DNA of 64,000 nucleotides from Pandoraea capi (GCF_902459735.1 NZ_CABPRV010000004.1:1-64000), one strand, 5' to 3'; positions 1 to 9,760 are shown, counted from the stretch's first letter. Notes: generated by a model from the sequence alone, not told the origin. Numbers and translations: made by a program.

Positions 1-530
1 CTTCTTCATGTTCGTCTTCTTCTCCGAAAACGAACTTTACTAGACTCCGGCTGGCCCTGTTTGCAGGGGGCAGGTCAGGACGGCGGCACCTTATGCGCTT
101 GGCGACCGGGCTGGACCGGATGGAGAAACTGGACGTGTAGCCTTAGCGATAGCGATTTGAAAAATCTGATGCACGTGCTCGGGTGGCTGCGCGGTAACGA
201 ATTTACCCACCAATGGCCCGAACCGGGGATGCAGGAGAGCGCGGCATTCAAGGTGACGCGCAAGGTGGAAAAATGACGTTTCACTAAACGCTCCACCAGC
301 TCAGCCTCCTAGCAACTACTCCAACATCGAACTCTGCGCGGCAAGTGAGCATACAGACGTGATATTTGAAAGGTTTGATCGAATCGAACTGGCAGCGTCA
401 GATCGACTGACTCGCTTCGGCCAGTTTCACCACGTTCGACATCACTCTCTGGATCGTCCACAATCCGGAACTGCGAGCCATATATGGCGAGCTAGACAGA
501 TTCAACTTACCTAACAAACATTAAAATCAA
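1..530. other. Island DNA without a convincing gene
   Basis: Bases 2-43 could encode the last 13 residues of a protein entering from the left (in-frame TAG at 41-43), but nothing identifies it. The rest has only short ORFs without ribosome sites. A 30-base segment at 393-422 recurs with three mismatches at 2659-2688. The DNA just before 531 is AT-rich and could hold the promoter of the next gene; no clear -35/-10 pair stands out. Confidence 0.4.
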
Positions 531-2165
531 ATGACATCTTACACGCAGTCAGTAAAAAACAAGGCTAGGCACATCGTTATAAGTAACGCCATTTCAGCAC
601 TCACGAAAAACCGAACGTCGTCTACATTGACACCACGCTCATACGTTCGCGCCGTAAAAGATCATATCCTCAACGCGAAAAATCCACTGGACACCAAAGT
701 GGCGAACAATTTATCCAACAGTACAATTGAGCGATGGGAGTCATTTTACGACTCAATTATTCAATCAAGAACTGCCGCAAACCTTAAGATTGCCTATCTT
801 TCGGGTCCAAATCCAGAAAATGATCTAAGAGTTTTTTGCGAAGCGGGCGTTCTTCCAGAAAATATCTGGGCATTTGAGTCCGAGAACTCAACGTATTCCG
901 AGGCAGTAGTATCGGCTCTCAGTTCCGAATTCCCATTCATAAAAATAATCAATGGTGGACTGGACGCATTTGTGGAGGCATCCCCTCAACGCTTTGATAT
1001 CATTTATTTGGATTTTTGCGGCCCACTACCAAACCGAAATAAAAAGCAAAAAACATTAACCGCACTTACTCGGGTTCTTGCCAAACACTCACTCAATTCG
1101 CCGGGAGTTTTGATAACAAACTTCTCTCTGCCCACCGAAGAGCAGGACTCCAATGGCCGTATGCTATTGGCAAAACTAGTTGCTTGCTACTTGTATCCCA
1201 AGAGCTTTATCGAGGGCGAAGATTCGGAACACGACTTTAGCGAAGGTCCGGTTGCGCTCGGCCTTGATCCAGACCAGTGGTACGAAATGGTTCTATCCAA
1301 TCTTGATCATTACTATAGCCAATTTGTAACTCGCCTGCTGATGGATCACGCAAGCCTTATATCCCCTTACAACAGATTCCCAAAAAACAACTCACTATTT
1401 GGCAAGTTTTTTGATATCAAAGATGATCCCCTACTAAAAAAGAAATTAGAAAATCTATTTCATTTCAATGAAACGCAAGAAGATGAGATTGGCGGCGATG
1501 TTATTGCTGATTCAGGCGAATATCCCCTCCTCTGGACGCTTGCCGCACTCGACAAAGGATTGAATAAAAAAGACTCGAATTACCCACAATTTGTATTCAC
1601 GGATGAAGAGTTCGCAAAGTTTGCCGATCTATTTATTTCTCAATTGGATATTGACGGAAACAAGAAAAATCTCATTGACAGCTTAATGCGACTATCATTT
1701 CTCTTGTCCGAGGGAAGAGATCAGGAAAATTTCTTGTCCGAAAGATTCAAGAGCATGTATAAATCGCATAAATTTTCAGATTTCCACCAATTCTGCGATC
1801 TCGTCTTGTTTCATCAGTCGATCGAGGCTTTATTCAGGCAAGTGGCAACGCCGTACCATGTAAATATAGAAAAAACTTTGCGGTGGAGCTACAAAGCCAA
1901 GGACACCCCAATGTTCATGGATATGATTATATTGGACGAGTGTCGATATCTTTACGACTGGATGCCCACAGTCGATATGTTCTCGGAAGCAATCAAGAAT
2001 CCAGAGCGGCAACTGGCTTATCGTTTTGCACTGGATGGCGTCGCAAAGCACCATCGCTGGTATAACGCAGAATACTTTTCCGGCACGGCGATTGTCGATC
2101 AATTCACAAACGGCTTTAAGGCCAAGACGTTACAGCCGCGGCAAATGATTGAAGACGATCTTTGA
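531..2165 (+). CDS. Methyltransferase-like protein of unknown function
   Basis: A 544-residue protein that I do not recognise as a named family. Residues about 85-185 look like a Rossmann-type nucleotide or SAM-binding fold: a beta-strand followed by an LSGPNPENDL loop, then a helix, an IWAFES strand that ends in an acid, and later an FDIIYLDFCGPLP strand resembling methyltransferase motif IV. The remaining 350 residues are rich in Asp, Phe and Lys and show no motif I can name. There is no signal peptide or membrane segment, so it is probably cytosolic. The gene is clearly more AT-rich than its surroundings, which points to recent transfer, and no Shine-Dalgarno sequence precedes the ATG. It sits on the same strand as the ParB/adenine-methylase pair but 850 bases upstream. 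A defence or DNA-modification role is only a guess from context. Confidence 0.75.
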   Translation: MTSYTQSVKNKARHIVISNAISALTKNRTSSTLTPRSYVRAVKDHILNAKNPLDTKVANNLSNSTIERWESFYDSIIQSRTAANLKIAYLSGPNPENDLRVFCEAGVLPENIWAFESENSTYSEAVVSALSSEFPFIKIINGGLDAFVEASPQRFDIIYLDFCGPLPNRNKKQKTLTALTRVLAKHSLNSPGVLITNFSLPTEEQDSNGRMLLAKLVACYLYPKSFIEGEDSEHDFSEGPVALGLDPDQWYEMVLSNLDHYYSQFVTRLLMDHASLISPYNRFPKNNSLFGKFFDIKDDPLLKKKLENLFHFNETQEDEIGGDVIADSGEYPLLWTLAALDKGLNKKDSNYPQFVFTDEEFAKFADLFISQLDIDGNKKNLIDSLMRLSFLLSEGRDQENFLSERFKSMYKSHKFSDFHQFCDLVLFHQSIEALFRQVATPYHVNIEKTLRWSYKAKDTPMFMDMIILDECRYLYDWMPTVDMFSEAIKNPERQLAYRFALDGVAKHHRWYNAEYFSGTAIVDQFTNGFKAKTLQPRQMIEDDL

Positions 2166-3017
2166 GTCGCAGCAAAGGAACAGCGATCTTTTTTGCTTCA
2201 GCGAGGGTGGACGTCGCTAGGCCGTTTTTCCGGAATGGTGAGTTTCGGCAGTGGGCGATCACAGCCACTGGCAACGAACAGTCGCCCCGAGACTTAATCT
2301 GACTTTGCCCGACAGATTAGGTCTCGGTCTATATACGTGGATCAACACGCATAGGCGGCGCGACAAGAGGATCCGTTCCAAACACGCGCCATCCTCTTCA
2401 CTCGCCCACTTTCCGGCACCATTCAGGAAGACGACATCTCCTGTGTCTCGGCCCTACGCTCAACAGGCGACTAAGTCATCTCAAGTGAGGTAAGAAGGAT
2501 CACGCCGCCCAGGAAACATTCATTAGCCCCCCCCCCCGCCAAATCGGTTCGCGCGTCTTGTCTGCGTCCCTACGCAAACACCTCTCAGGTGCGTCAGCGA
2601 GGCGACCGCCCACAGTAGGCAGGGGCCGTGCGCTGCGAACGAGAACGGCTGCGGCAGCCAGCGTCAGGTCGACTGACTCGATTAGGCCCCCCCCAACTGT
2701 GCAATTGGCAGGTCGTTTGTGTGACGGCTTCAGCTCCGGCATCATCTTCGTCGATTAACCGCGGCCCCTTCATCAACCACATTAAAGCGCGGCCATTGAG
2801 CCGGGCTTTATTCATCCGAATAGAAGATCGCGCAGTACCCGAGCACGGGAGGGCCTGAACATCGGCAGAAGCAACAGCGCCGTTGCGGAATACCTCGATT
2901 TCATGTCGGAAAAAGCTCGACAGCGTGCAGCCCGACGTTACAGAGGGAGGGTGTAGCGCGCCGAGGCGATATCATGTATACCATCACGATCAAAAAATAA
3001 CGTTTCCGGGGCAATAT
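2166..3017. other. Long gene-free stretch with poly-C tracts
   Basis: About 850 bases without a credible ORF. It contains an 11-base C run (2527-2537), an 8-base C run (2687-2694) and the second copy of the dispersed 30-base segment (2659-2688). An open frame from 2883 runs into the ParB gene, but its first 45 codons look non-coding and the better start is the ATG at 3018. The stretch may hold decayed genes or the promoter of the ParB gene; no specific signal is certain. Confidence 0.5.
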
Positions 3018-4478
3018 ATGGCGGCCAAAACCGGCTGGACTACTGCAGAACTTGATCCTCGAAAAATCCAGCTAGACCTTCTGAATCCACGGATCGAGCT
3101 GAGTACCAACGCAAGCCAGGCAGAGATCCGCCTCAAACTCTTGACGCTTGAGGGCGTTCTGGAGCTAGCCCGAGGCATCGCCAAGAATGGTGGTCTTTTT
3201 CCTGGAGAGCGCGTGATCACGGTTGAAGAGGACGGCAAGCAGGTCGTGCTCGAAGGCAACCGCCGGATCGCTGCTTGCCAGATGCTTCTTAAGCCGTCCC
3301 TGATCCCAGCGGAGTTTGCCGACCGGTTCCCCGTTGCCAATGCTTCGGTCAAAGCAGCTTTGCGGTCCATTAGCGTTGACGTTGCACCTAACCGTCAAGC
3401 TGCCGACCCCATCCTGCAGAAGCGCCACACCGAACAGGGAGCAAAGCCGTGGTCTCCGGTCGCCAAGATGCGCCGCGCGGTGCGCATGCTCGAACGCGCA
3501 TCCATCGAGGACGTTGCGGAGGCACTAGGCACGACCGCAAGCGCAATTCGCAAGCTCGTGAAGCCCTATCGTCTTCTGCAATACGCACTTGGCCTCGATA
3601 CATGGACGGCCGACGAGCGGGCTGCTCTCGAAAACGAGAAACTCGTAACCACCCCGTACACACGCTTCTACACGCTCAAAGACACTCAACGCATCTTGCG
3701 CCTGTCTTTCGATGCCGACCAGAACCCAGTCAGCGAACTACCGCCCGACGTTTTTCGCGAACAAATGACGGCGATAGCGCGCGACTTTTTGCTTCCGGAT
3801 CCAGTCAGAGGCCGCCCTCGACATGACACGCGTACCCAACCTCTCGACTACTTCGACGGGTTCCTGAAAACGCCCGAAGGCAAGGCAGCGATAAATGCGC
3901 CAGCCACGCGCAAGGGAGTAGCCTTACCGACTAGTGCGTCACCGGCAACCCCGACTACGAGCTCACCGACCGCGCAACCTGCCTCGCCGTCCCCCGCGTC
4001 CCCTTCGCCAGCAGCCGGCGCTGCAAGGCCGAAGGCACCCAAAGCATCTGTTTTCTTTGAAAACCTTGAATGCCACGTGGTCGACGATAACCTCATAAAG
4101 CTCACTCAAGAAATCAAAAGGATCGACCACACAAAGCTGCCCATCGCCGCGTCATTGATGATGCGAGCGCTTTTTGAGTGCGCGCTGGTGTACAAGATCA
4201 AACGGGCGAAGAAGTGGGGTGAACTCATCAAGCAGGCTCCGAAAGCAGGTTGGGATCCAGGGCTTGGCGATCTAATTAATTTCGCAAAGAACTTTGGTAA
4301 CGGGGTCTTCGCAGAAAACAACATCTGCAAGGTTCTCGGTGGCCACCATACGCAACAGGCGAAACAGTACCTCGACGCAATGACTCACATCAAGTACCAA
4401 GGCATCGACGTGAATGCCCTGGAGACGTATGCAAATCATCTGCGCGGAACGATAAAGTATATTTTGGAAGACAATTAA
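3018..4478 (+). CDS. ParB/sulfiredoxin-domain protein
   Basis: A 486-residue protein starting at the ATG at 3018; the upstream extension in this frame lacks coding character. Residues about 10-125 form a ParB N-terminal nuclease/CTPase-like domain, with the diagnostic box EGNRRIAA at 79-86. A KorB-like helix-turn-helix region follows at about 145-185. Residues about 290-340 are a low-complexity Ala/Pro/Ser/Thr linker with repeated PASPSP units, then comes a helical C-terminal domain I cannot name. ParB-box proteins bind DNA, and some act as nucleases or nucleotide switches. Stand-alone copies beside methyltransferases occur in phages and genomic islands. The stop is 2 bases before the start of the adenine methyltransferase gene, so the two are almost certainly co-translated. 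This is not the chromosomal segregation ParB: it has no parA partner and the wrong architecture. Confidence 0.85.
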   Translation: MAAKTGWTTAELDPRKIQLDLLNPRIELSTNASQAEIRLKLLTLEGVLELARGIAKNGGLFPGERVITVEEDGKQVVLEGNRRIAACQMLLKPSLIPAEFADRFPVANASVKAALRSISVDVAPNRQAADPILQKRHTEQGAKPWSPVAKMRRAVRMLERASIEDVAEALGTTASAIRKLVKPYRLLQYALGLDTWTADERAALENEKLVTTPYTRFYTLKDTQRILRLSFDADQNPVSELPPDVFREQMTAIARDFLLPDPVRGRPRHDTRTQPLDYFDGFLKTPEGKAAINAPATRKGVALPTSASPATPTTSSPTAQPASPSPASPSPAAGAARPKAPKASVFFENLECHVVDDNLIKLTQEIKRIDHTKLPIAASLMMRALFECALVYKIKRAKKWGELIKQAPKAGWDPGLGDLINFAKNFGNGVFAENNICKVLGGHHTQQAKQYLDAMTHIKYQGIDVNALETYANHLRGTIKYILEDN

Positions 4479-4480
4479 CG

Positions 4481-5419
4481 ATGGCCAGAAGAAAGAGCCC
4501 CCTCCCTCGCAACGAGCCCATGAGCCCACTGCGCTACCCCGGTGGAAAGGCCCGTCTCGCGGCATACGTAAGCGGCGTGATTGAAGAAAACTACCTGAAT
4601 GGCTGCACTTTTTATGAGCCATTTGCCGGCGGCGCCTCTGTTTCGTTGGAACTGCTGCGACTGGGATTCGTCAGCGATGCGGTACTCGTCGAAAAGGATC
4701 CGCTCGTTTACGCGTTCTGGTGGTGCGTATTCAATCAGACGGACTCTCTCTGCGCAGCTGTCGATACATGTCCTGTCTCGATGGAAACCTGGCTTGAGCT
4801 GCAGCCTACCCGAGACATTGCCAACCCCGCAGATGGCCGATATACGCTACTTCAGCTTGGGGTGGCTGGTCTCTTTTTTAACCGTACCAACTTCTCAGGC
4901 ATCATTGGTGCCGGTCCGATTGGCGGCGAAAGTCAGGCGTCCGAGTACAAGATCGATTGTCGATTCAACAAGGAAAAGATTATTCGGCAGATTCGAGCGG
5001 CCGCTGCATTCGCGGGGCATGTCAGCGTCCACTGGGGCGACGCAATATCGTTTATGCGGGCCAACACTGAGCAGCTTGCCACGGGATTCGCGTTTGTCTA
5101 TGTCGACCCACCTTACTATCAACAGGGGCGCAAACTCTATCGCCATCACTATGCGGATAGCGATCACGCAGAGCTCGCGGCGTTTCTTCAAAGCCAAGGC
5201 TATCCCTGGTTGCTGAGCTACGATGACCATCCTCGAATTCGAGAGCTCTACGCCAATAACACGGTTCAGCCGATCTACCTCGATTACAACGTCAAGTCGA
5301 GCCGCACGGCACAGGAACTCGCGATATCGAACCTTGTGATACCCGTCCCTGTCTATGATGGAACGCCGCAGCTACACGCTGCCGAAGTCGACGCCATCTC
5401 ACCCATCGTTAGCGACTAG
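4481..5419 (+). CDS. D12-class DNA N6-adenine methyltransferase (Dam-like)
   Basis: A 312-residue protein predicted to transfer a methyl group from SAM to the N6 of adenine in DNA. The D12 family signatures are present: the N-terminal PLRYPGGKARL segment (residues 16-26), the SAM-binding FYEPFAGGAS loop (about 44-53) and the catalytic DPPY at 209-212. Length is usual for Dam/M.DpnII-type enzymes. It is coupled to the ParB-domain gene by a 2-base gap and no restriction nuclease gene is nearby, so it may be an orphan methylase or the modification half of an unusual ParB-linked system. The recognition sequence cannot be read from the protein; GATC is only the commonest target in the family. Confidence 0.92.
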   Translation: MARRKSPLPRNEPMSPLRYPGGKARLAAYVSGVIEENYLNGCTFYEPFAGGASVSLELLRLGFVSDAVLVEKDPLVYAFWWCVFNQTDSLCAAVDTCPVSMETWLELQPTRDIANPADGRYTLLQLGVAGLFFNRTNFSGIIGAGPIGGESQASEYKIDCRFNKEKIIRQIRAAAAFAGHVSVHWGDAISFMRANTEQLATGFAFVYVDPPYYQQGRKLYRHHYADSDHAELAAFLQSQGYPWLLSYDDHPRIRELYANNTVQPIYLDYNVKSSRTAQELAISNLVIPVPVYDGTPQLHAAEVDAISPIVSD

Positions 5420-5824
5420 TTTCAGCCGCCCGTTTTCGCGACCTAAGTGGGATCCAGATTGGCATACCGCTTCAGGTCGCGCTAAGCCTTGCGCCACGTC
5501 ACCGCATCGCAGCAACTTCTGGAATCTGCCAGCCCCCCCCCTCAAATAGCGCGCTGGTTAACAAGCGCAAGCGAATGATTTCCCGTCAATAGCTCTGAAC
5601 ATCTTGTGCGCGCACGACCTTCACAAAGTGGGCCTATAACGCGCTGGAAATCGGCATGACCAACAAAATTACCTGGCAGGCACGCTCTTGAGCGAGTGAA
5701 GAAAGAGGCATCCAACGCCTGGGTCGGTCACGCAACAACTCATGCTCCGCAGGACTGACGGCCTACCAAGGGCTCAACCGAGCGGCAAGGCCCAGTACCT
5801 CGCCGCACGCCGTTTACCGGACGA
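5420..5824. other. Gap between methylase and integrase genes
   Basis: About 400 bases with no credible ORF. A 9-base C run lies at 5533-5541, the third poly-C tract of the island. I see no clear terminator for the convergent methylase and integrase transcripts. Confidence 0.5.
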
Positions 5825-6805
5825 TCACCCCATCAGTCCGACCAACTCGTCAGCCTTCAGGTGAGTGTAGCGAGAGAGCATGCGAATATCCTTGTGCCCA
5901 CTGATCACCGCCAGTTGAATCGGGTTCAAGCCTGCACGAGCATATCGGGTGATTGCCGTGTGGCGAAGATCATGAAAACGCAATCCTTCGATTCCTACAC
6001 TCCGAACGAGACGGATAAATCGGCGCTTCATCGCCTCCGCGCTCATCTGGAACACCAGCCCGTCGCCCTGCTCTAGGCCGTCCAGCGCGGCAATCGCTTT
6101 GGTCGATAGCGGTACGTCACGAGGAAGACCATTCTTGGATGTATGCAAACGGGCAACCTTGCGCGACAAATCGATGTCCGCCCACTTGAGCGCAGCAATT
6201 TCACCTTGCCTCATGGCGGTGGCTACAGCGAAATCGATGACTGGCCTAAACTCCCCCGCCTTAGCGGACAATTCCTCTTCCTCGTCCTCGCTGAGAATGC
6301 GGTCACGATGCGGCGGACTTTTCGGCCTTGCGACCTTGCACTCCGGGATGGCACAGCTCCATTCCGCCCTAGCTCGATTGATGGCGGCAAAGAGCAAGTT
6401 CATTTGACGGGCAACGGACCCCGGCTTGACCTCTTTCAGCCGCGCATCTCTCCACGCGGCCATGAACGCAGCATCCACGCCAACGAGCGGCGTTCGCACA
6501 AAATCATGCTCTCGAAGCCATTCGTTGATCTTCAGAACCTCGATCCACCCGCCGCGATGGTCCGGACAAACGGTATCCCGGTATCGCCGCAGCACGTCCG
6601 CTAAAGTGTTCAGACCGCCCGGCTGCGGCTTGTTAGGCTTCGGTAGCTCCCCACGATCCAGCGCCGCCTCGGCGGCCCTTACCCACTTTTCGGCGTCCTT
6701 CTTCTCATGGAAACTCCGCGTTTGGGTGGGTGCCCCCTTCCGCCGCACCTTTGCTTGAAATGTTACTGCACCACTTTTCGCTACATACTTGCTAATCGTT
6801 CCCAT
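5825..6805 (-). CDS. Tyrosine-type site-specific recombinase (island integrase)
   Basis: A 326-residue phage-type integrase that should cut and rejoin the island's attachment sites. The full catalytic set can be read: R199 (in TAMRQGE), K224, H278 and R281 (HDLRHT), H304 (GHK) and the nucleophile Y313 (SRYTH). Residues about 1-60 resemble an arm-binding domain, and about 65-150 the SAM-like core-binding domain. It appears intact. Its 5' end points at the tRNA-Val fragment 90 bases away, the usual arrangement of an integrase next to its att site, so it is the likely enzyme that placed this island. No excisionase gene is visible between it and the att copy. Confidence 0.95.
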   Translation of the reverse strand: MGTISKYVAKSGAVTFQAKVRRKGAPTQTRSFHEKKDAEKWVRAAEAALDRGELPKPNKPQPGGLNTLADVLRRYRDTVCPDHRGGWIEVLKINEWLREHDFVRTPLVGVDAAFMAAWRDARLKEVKPGSVARQMNLLFAAINRARAEWSCAIPECKVARPKSPPHRDRILSEDEEEELSAKAGEFRPVIDFAVATAMRQGEIAALKWADIDLSRKVARLHTSKNGLPRDVPLSTKAIAALDGLEQGDGLVFQMSAEAMKRRFIRLVRSVGIEGLRFHDLRHTAITRYARAGLNPIQLAVISGHKDIRMLSRYTHLKADELVGLMG

Positions 6806-6893
6806 CTACGGTCATTTCGCGTCAGGGGTCCTGTACGCGTCCTATGAACGCAGAATCCACCCGGAAAGGTGCGTAGCTATTTGGTCTCTCACG

Positions 6894-6942
6894 TGCCTTC
6901 ACACGGCAGGGGTCACAGGTTCAATCCCTGTACCACCCACCA
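6894..6942 (+). repeat. att site: 3' fragment of tRNA-Val(CAC)
   Basis: The 49 bases match the 3' part of a tRNA: the 3' half of an anticodon arm with loop TTCACAC (anticodon CAC), variable loop, T-arm ACAGG-TTCAATC-CCTGT, acceptor strand ACCACCC, discriminator A and encoded CCA. The 5' half required to pair (GGGTGGT at the acceptor) is not present in a foldable form upstream. This is the direct repeat left when an island inserts into the 3' end of a tRNA gene; the intact gene should lie at the other end, left of the window. Confidence 0.85.
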
Positions 6943-6950
6943 GATTCGAA

Positions 6951-6976
6951 GGGCCGACGATACGTCGGCCCTTTTT
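6951..6976 (+). terminator. Rho-independent terminator of the former tRNA-Val unit
   Basis: A perfect 9-bp stem (6951-6959 with 6963-6971), a 3-base loop ATA and a T5 run. It sits 8 bases after the encoded CCA, so it was probably the natural terminator of the tRNA gene before the island inserted. Confidence 0.85.
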
Positions 6977-7519
6977 GCATTCGGCGTTCGCTTTTGCAAT
7001 AAGCGTATCGAACGCCACCATGAGCCGCCATCGTCTCATCCTGCCGCGTCCAGAACTCCAGGCCCGCGACTTCACCTCGCTCTCCCTCCCGGATTCGCAT
7101 CCTTTCAGCATCTTCAAGCTTCCGCATTAGCATCACCCCGTCTCAGAGCAGCCGCGCCACCCCCAAGAAAAAATTTGTCGACGCTCACGAGAACGCAGCC
7201 TCGCACCGGAAATTCGCTCGCACTCTTCTATAGATTTTATTTATAGAAATTTTCCAGCGATCGCAAAAACCCGCACCCACACCCACGAGCGCGCCCCTAT
7301 CCCCCGCACCCCCGCCCCACCCTGCGGGGTTTTCATCGAAGTTATGGGCACTTCCATGGCAGTCTTATATAAGACCCAAGCATTCACATTACGAAAAGGC
7401 ATTTCAGTTTTGCCCCCGACCCGTGTCACAATCGAGGAAATTAGTCATGGCTAGCGGACTGTCACCCCAGTCGGCGGCGTTCCCCCACCTTTTCCTGATT
7501 CTTGAATCCGAGACCAGCG
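6977..7519. promoter_or_regulatory. icd upstream region with two palindromes
   Basis: No gene is credible here. Two dyads stand out. TTCTATA (7226-7232) is matched by TATAGAA (7242-7248) in an AT-rich patch. GTCTTATATAAGAC (7362-7375) is a perfect 14-base palindrome about 145 bases before the icd start. Either could bind a dimeric regulator of icd; the factor is unknown. The region right of 6977 should be core chromosome, as it follows the att copy. Confidence 0.45.
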
Positions 7520-9760
7520 ATGAGTACGCAGCAACCCAGCATCATCTACACCCTGACCGACGAAGCTCCGCTTCTGGCCACCGCCTCCTTCCTGCCGATC
7601 ATCCGCACGTTCGCCGCTCCGGCCGGCGTTGCGGTCGAGACGAGCGACATCTCGGTCTCGGGCCGTATCCTCGGTGAATTCCCCGAATTCCTCACCGAAG
7701 AACAGCGCGTGCCGGACAACCTCGCCGAACTCGGCCGTCTGACGCAAGACCCGGACACGAACATCATCAAGCTGCCGAACATCAGCGCTTCGGTGTTCCA
7801 GCTCCAGAGCGCCATCAAGGAACTCCAGTCGAAGGGCTACAAGGTGCCGGACTATCCGGAAGACCCGAAGACCGACGAAGAGAAAGCCATCCAGAAGCGC
7901 TACTCGAAGTGCCTCGGCTCGGCCGTGAACCCGGTCCTGCGCGAAGGCAACTCGGATCGCCGCGCACCGCTGGCCGTCAAGAACTACGCCAAGAAGCACC
8001 CGCACAGCATGGGCGAGTGGAGCATGGCTTCGCGCACGCACGTCGCGCACATGAAGCATGGCGACTTCTACCACGGCGAAAAGTCGATGACGATCGACAA
8101 GGCCCGCGACGTCAAGATGGAACTCGTCACGAACAGCGGCAAGACGATCGTGCTCAAGCCGAAGGTCTCGCTGCTCGACGGCGAAATCATCGACAGCATG
8201 TTCATGAGCAAGAAGGCACTGTGCGAGTTCTATGAAGAACAGATGGAAGACGCACGCAAGACCGGCGTCATGTTCTCGCTGCACGTGAAGGCCACGATGA
8301 TGAAGGTCTCGCACCCGATCGTGTTCGGCCACGCCGTGAAGATCTTCTACAAGGAAGCCTTCGAGAAGCACGGCAAGCTGTTCGACGAACTGGGCGTGAA
8401 CGTCAACAACGGTCTCGTGAACCTGTACGAGAAGATCGAATCGCTGCCGAGCACGCAACGCGAAGAGATCATCCGCGATCTGCACGCCTGCCACGAACAC
8501 CGCCCGGAACTGGCGATGGTCGACTCGGCCAAGGGCATCTCGAACCTGCACGCACCGAACGACGTGATCGTCGACGCCTCGATGCCGGCCATGATCCGCA
8601 TCGGCGGCAAGATGTGGGGCGCCGACGGCCGTCCGAAGGACACGAAGGCCGTGATCCCGGAAAGCACGTTCGCCCGCATCTATCAGGAAATCATCAACTT
8701 CTGCAAGACGAACGGCGCGTTCGACCCGACCACCATGGGTACGGTGCCGAACGTCGGCCTGATGGCGCAGAAGGCTGAAGAGTACGGCTCGCACGACAAG
8801 ACGTTCGAAATCGCCGAAGACGGCGTGGCGAACATCGTCGACATCGCCACGGGCGAAGTGCTGCTCTCGCAGAACGTGGAAGCCGGCGACATCTGGCGTA
8901 TGTGCCAGGTCAAGGACGCCCCGATCCGCGACTGGGTGAAGCTCGCCGTCAATCGCGTGCGTAACTCGGGCATGCCGGCCGTGTTCTGGCTCGACCCGTA
9001 CCGTCCGCACGAAGCCGAACTGATCAAGAAGGTCGAAACGTACCTGAAGGATTACGACACCAACGGTCTCGATATCCAGATCATGTCGCAAGTGCGCGCC
9101 ATGCGTTACACCCTGGAGCGCGTGATCCGCGGTCTGGACACCATCTCGGTGACCGGTAACATTCTGCGCGACTACCTGACCGACCTGTTCCCGATCATGG
9201 AACTCGGCACCAGCGCCAAGATGCTCTCGATCGTGCCGCTCATGGCCGGTGGCGGCATGTACGAAACGGGCGCCGGCGGCTCGGCACCGAAGCACGTCAA
9301 GCAACTGGTGGAAGAAAACCACCTGCGCTGGGACTCGCTCGGTGAATTCCTGGCGCTGGCCGTCTCGCTGGAAGACCTCGGCATCAAGACGGGCAACGCC
9401 CGCGCCAAGATCCTCGCCAAGACGCTCGACGCCGCCACGGGCAAGCTGCTCGACAACAACAAGGGTCCGTCGCCGAAGACCGGTGAGCTGGACAACCGCG
9501 GCAGCCAGTTCTATCTGTCGATGTACTGGGCGCAGGAACTGGCCGATCAGAAGGACGACGCCGAACTGGCCAAGCTCTTCGCACCGCTCGCCAAGCAACT
9601 GGCCGAGAACGAGAAGGCTATCGTCGGCGAACTCACCGACGTGCAAGGCAAGCCGACCGACATCGGCGGCTATTACAAGCCGGACTTCGCCAAGCTCGAA
9701 CAAGTCATGCGTCCGAGCAAGACGTTCAACGCCGCACTGGCCAGCGTCGCGAAGGCCTGA
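7520..9760 (+). CDS. icd: Monomeric NADP-dependent isocitrate dehydrogenase
   Basis: A 746-residue enzyme that oxidises isocitrate to 2-oxoglutarate and CO2 with NADP+ in the TCA cycle. The length and the N-terminal [14 protein letters not shown], the [13 protein letters not shown] segment and the [24 protein letters not shown]-like region (about residues 570-600) are typical of the monomeric 80-kDa class rather than the 45-kDa dimeric class. The frame is open from a TTG at 7502, but the ATG at 7520 gives the family's usual N-terminus ([12 protein letters not shown]). It is transcribed alone, convergent with an MFS gene, and the two share a bidirectional hairpin. Some related genomes carry both IDH types; the dimeric one is not in this window. 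Confidence 0.97.
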   Translation: MSTQQPSIIYTLTDEAPLLATASFLPIIRTFAAPAGVAVETSDISVSGRILGEFPEFLTEEQRVPDNLAELGRLTQDPDTNIIKLPNISASVFQLQSAIKELQSKGYKVPDYPEDPKTDEEKAIQKRYSKCLGSAVNPVLREGNSDRRAPLAVKNYAKKHPHSMGEWSMASRTHVAHMKHGDFYHGEKSMTIDKARDVKMELVTNSGKTIVLKPKVSLLDGEIIDSMFMSKKALCEFYEEQMEDARKTGVMFSLHVKATMMKVSHPIVFGHAVKIFYKEAFEKHGKLFDELGVNVNNGLVNLYEKIESLPSTQREEIIRDLHACHEHRPELAMVDSAKGISNLHAPNDVIVDASMPAMIRIGGKMWGADGRPKDTKAVIPESTFARIYQEIINFCKTNGAFDPTTMGTVPNVGLMAQKAEEYGSHDKTFEIAEDGVANIVDIATGEVLLSQNVEAGDIWRMCQVKDAPIRDWVKLAVNRVRNSGMPAVFWLDPYRPHEAELIKKVETYLKDYDTNGLDIQIMSQVRAMRYTLERVIRGLDTISVTGNILRDYLTDLFPIMELGTSAKMLSIVPLMAGGGMYETGAGGSAPKHVKQLVEENHLRWDSLGEFLALAVSLEDLGIKTGNARAKILAKTLDAATGKLLDNNKGPSPKTGELDNRGSQFYLSMYWAQELADQKDDAELAKLFAPLAKQLAENEKAIVGELTDVQGKPTDIGGYYKPDFAKLEQVMRPSKTFNAALASVAKA

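Noticed and set aside
61-276. 71-codon ORF near the window start
   Set aside because: Trp-rich, no ribosome site, no recognisable features, and an equally open frame on the other strand.
2883-3017. 45-codon N-terminal extension of the ParB-domain gene
   Set aside because: No domain character, and the ParB fold starts after 3018.
6867-6942. Possible complete tRNA-Val gene at the island end
   Set aside because: The bases upstream of 6894 have some resemblance to a tRNA 5' half (GGTG, TAGCT, GGT), but they do not pair to form the acceptor, D or anticodon stems.
7451-9703. 750-codon open frame on the minus strand opposite icd
   Set aside because: Composition of an antisense shadow in high-GC DNA; low-complexity Val/Arg/Asp/His translation, and icd is certain on the plus strand.
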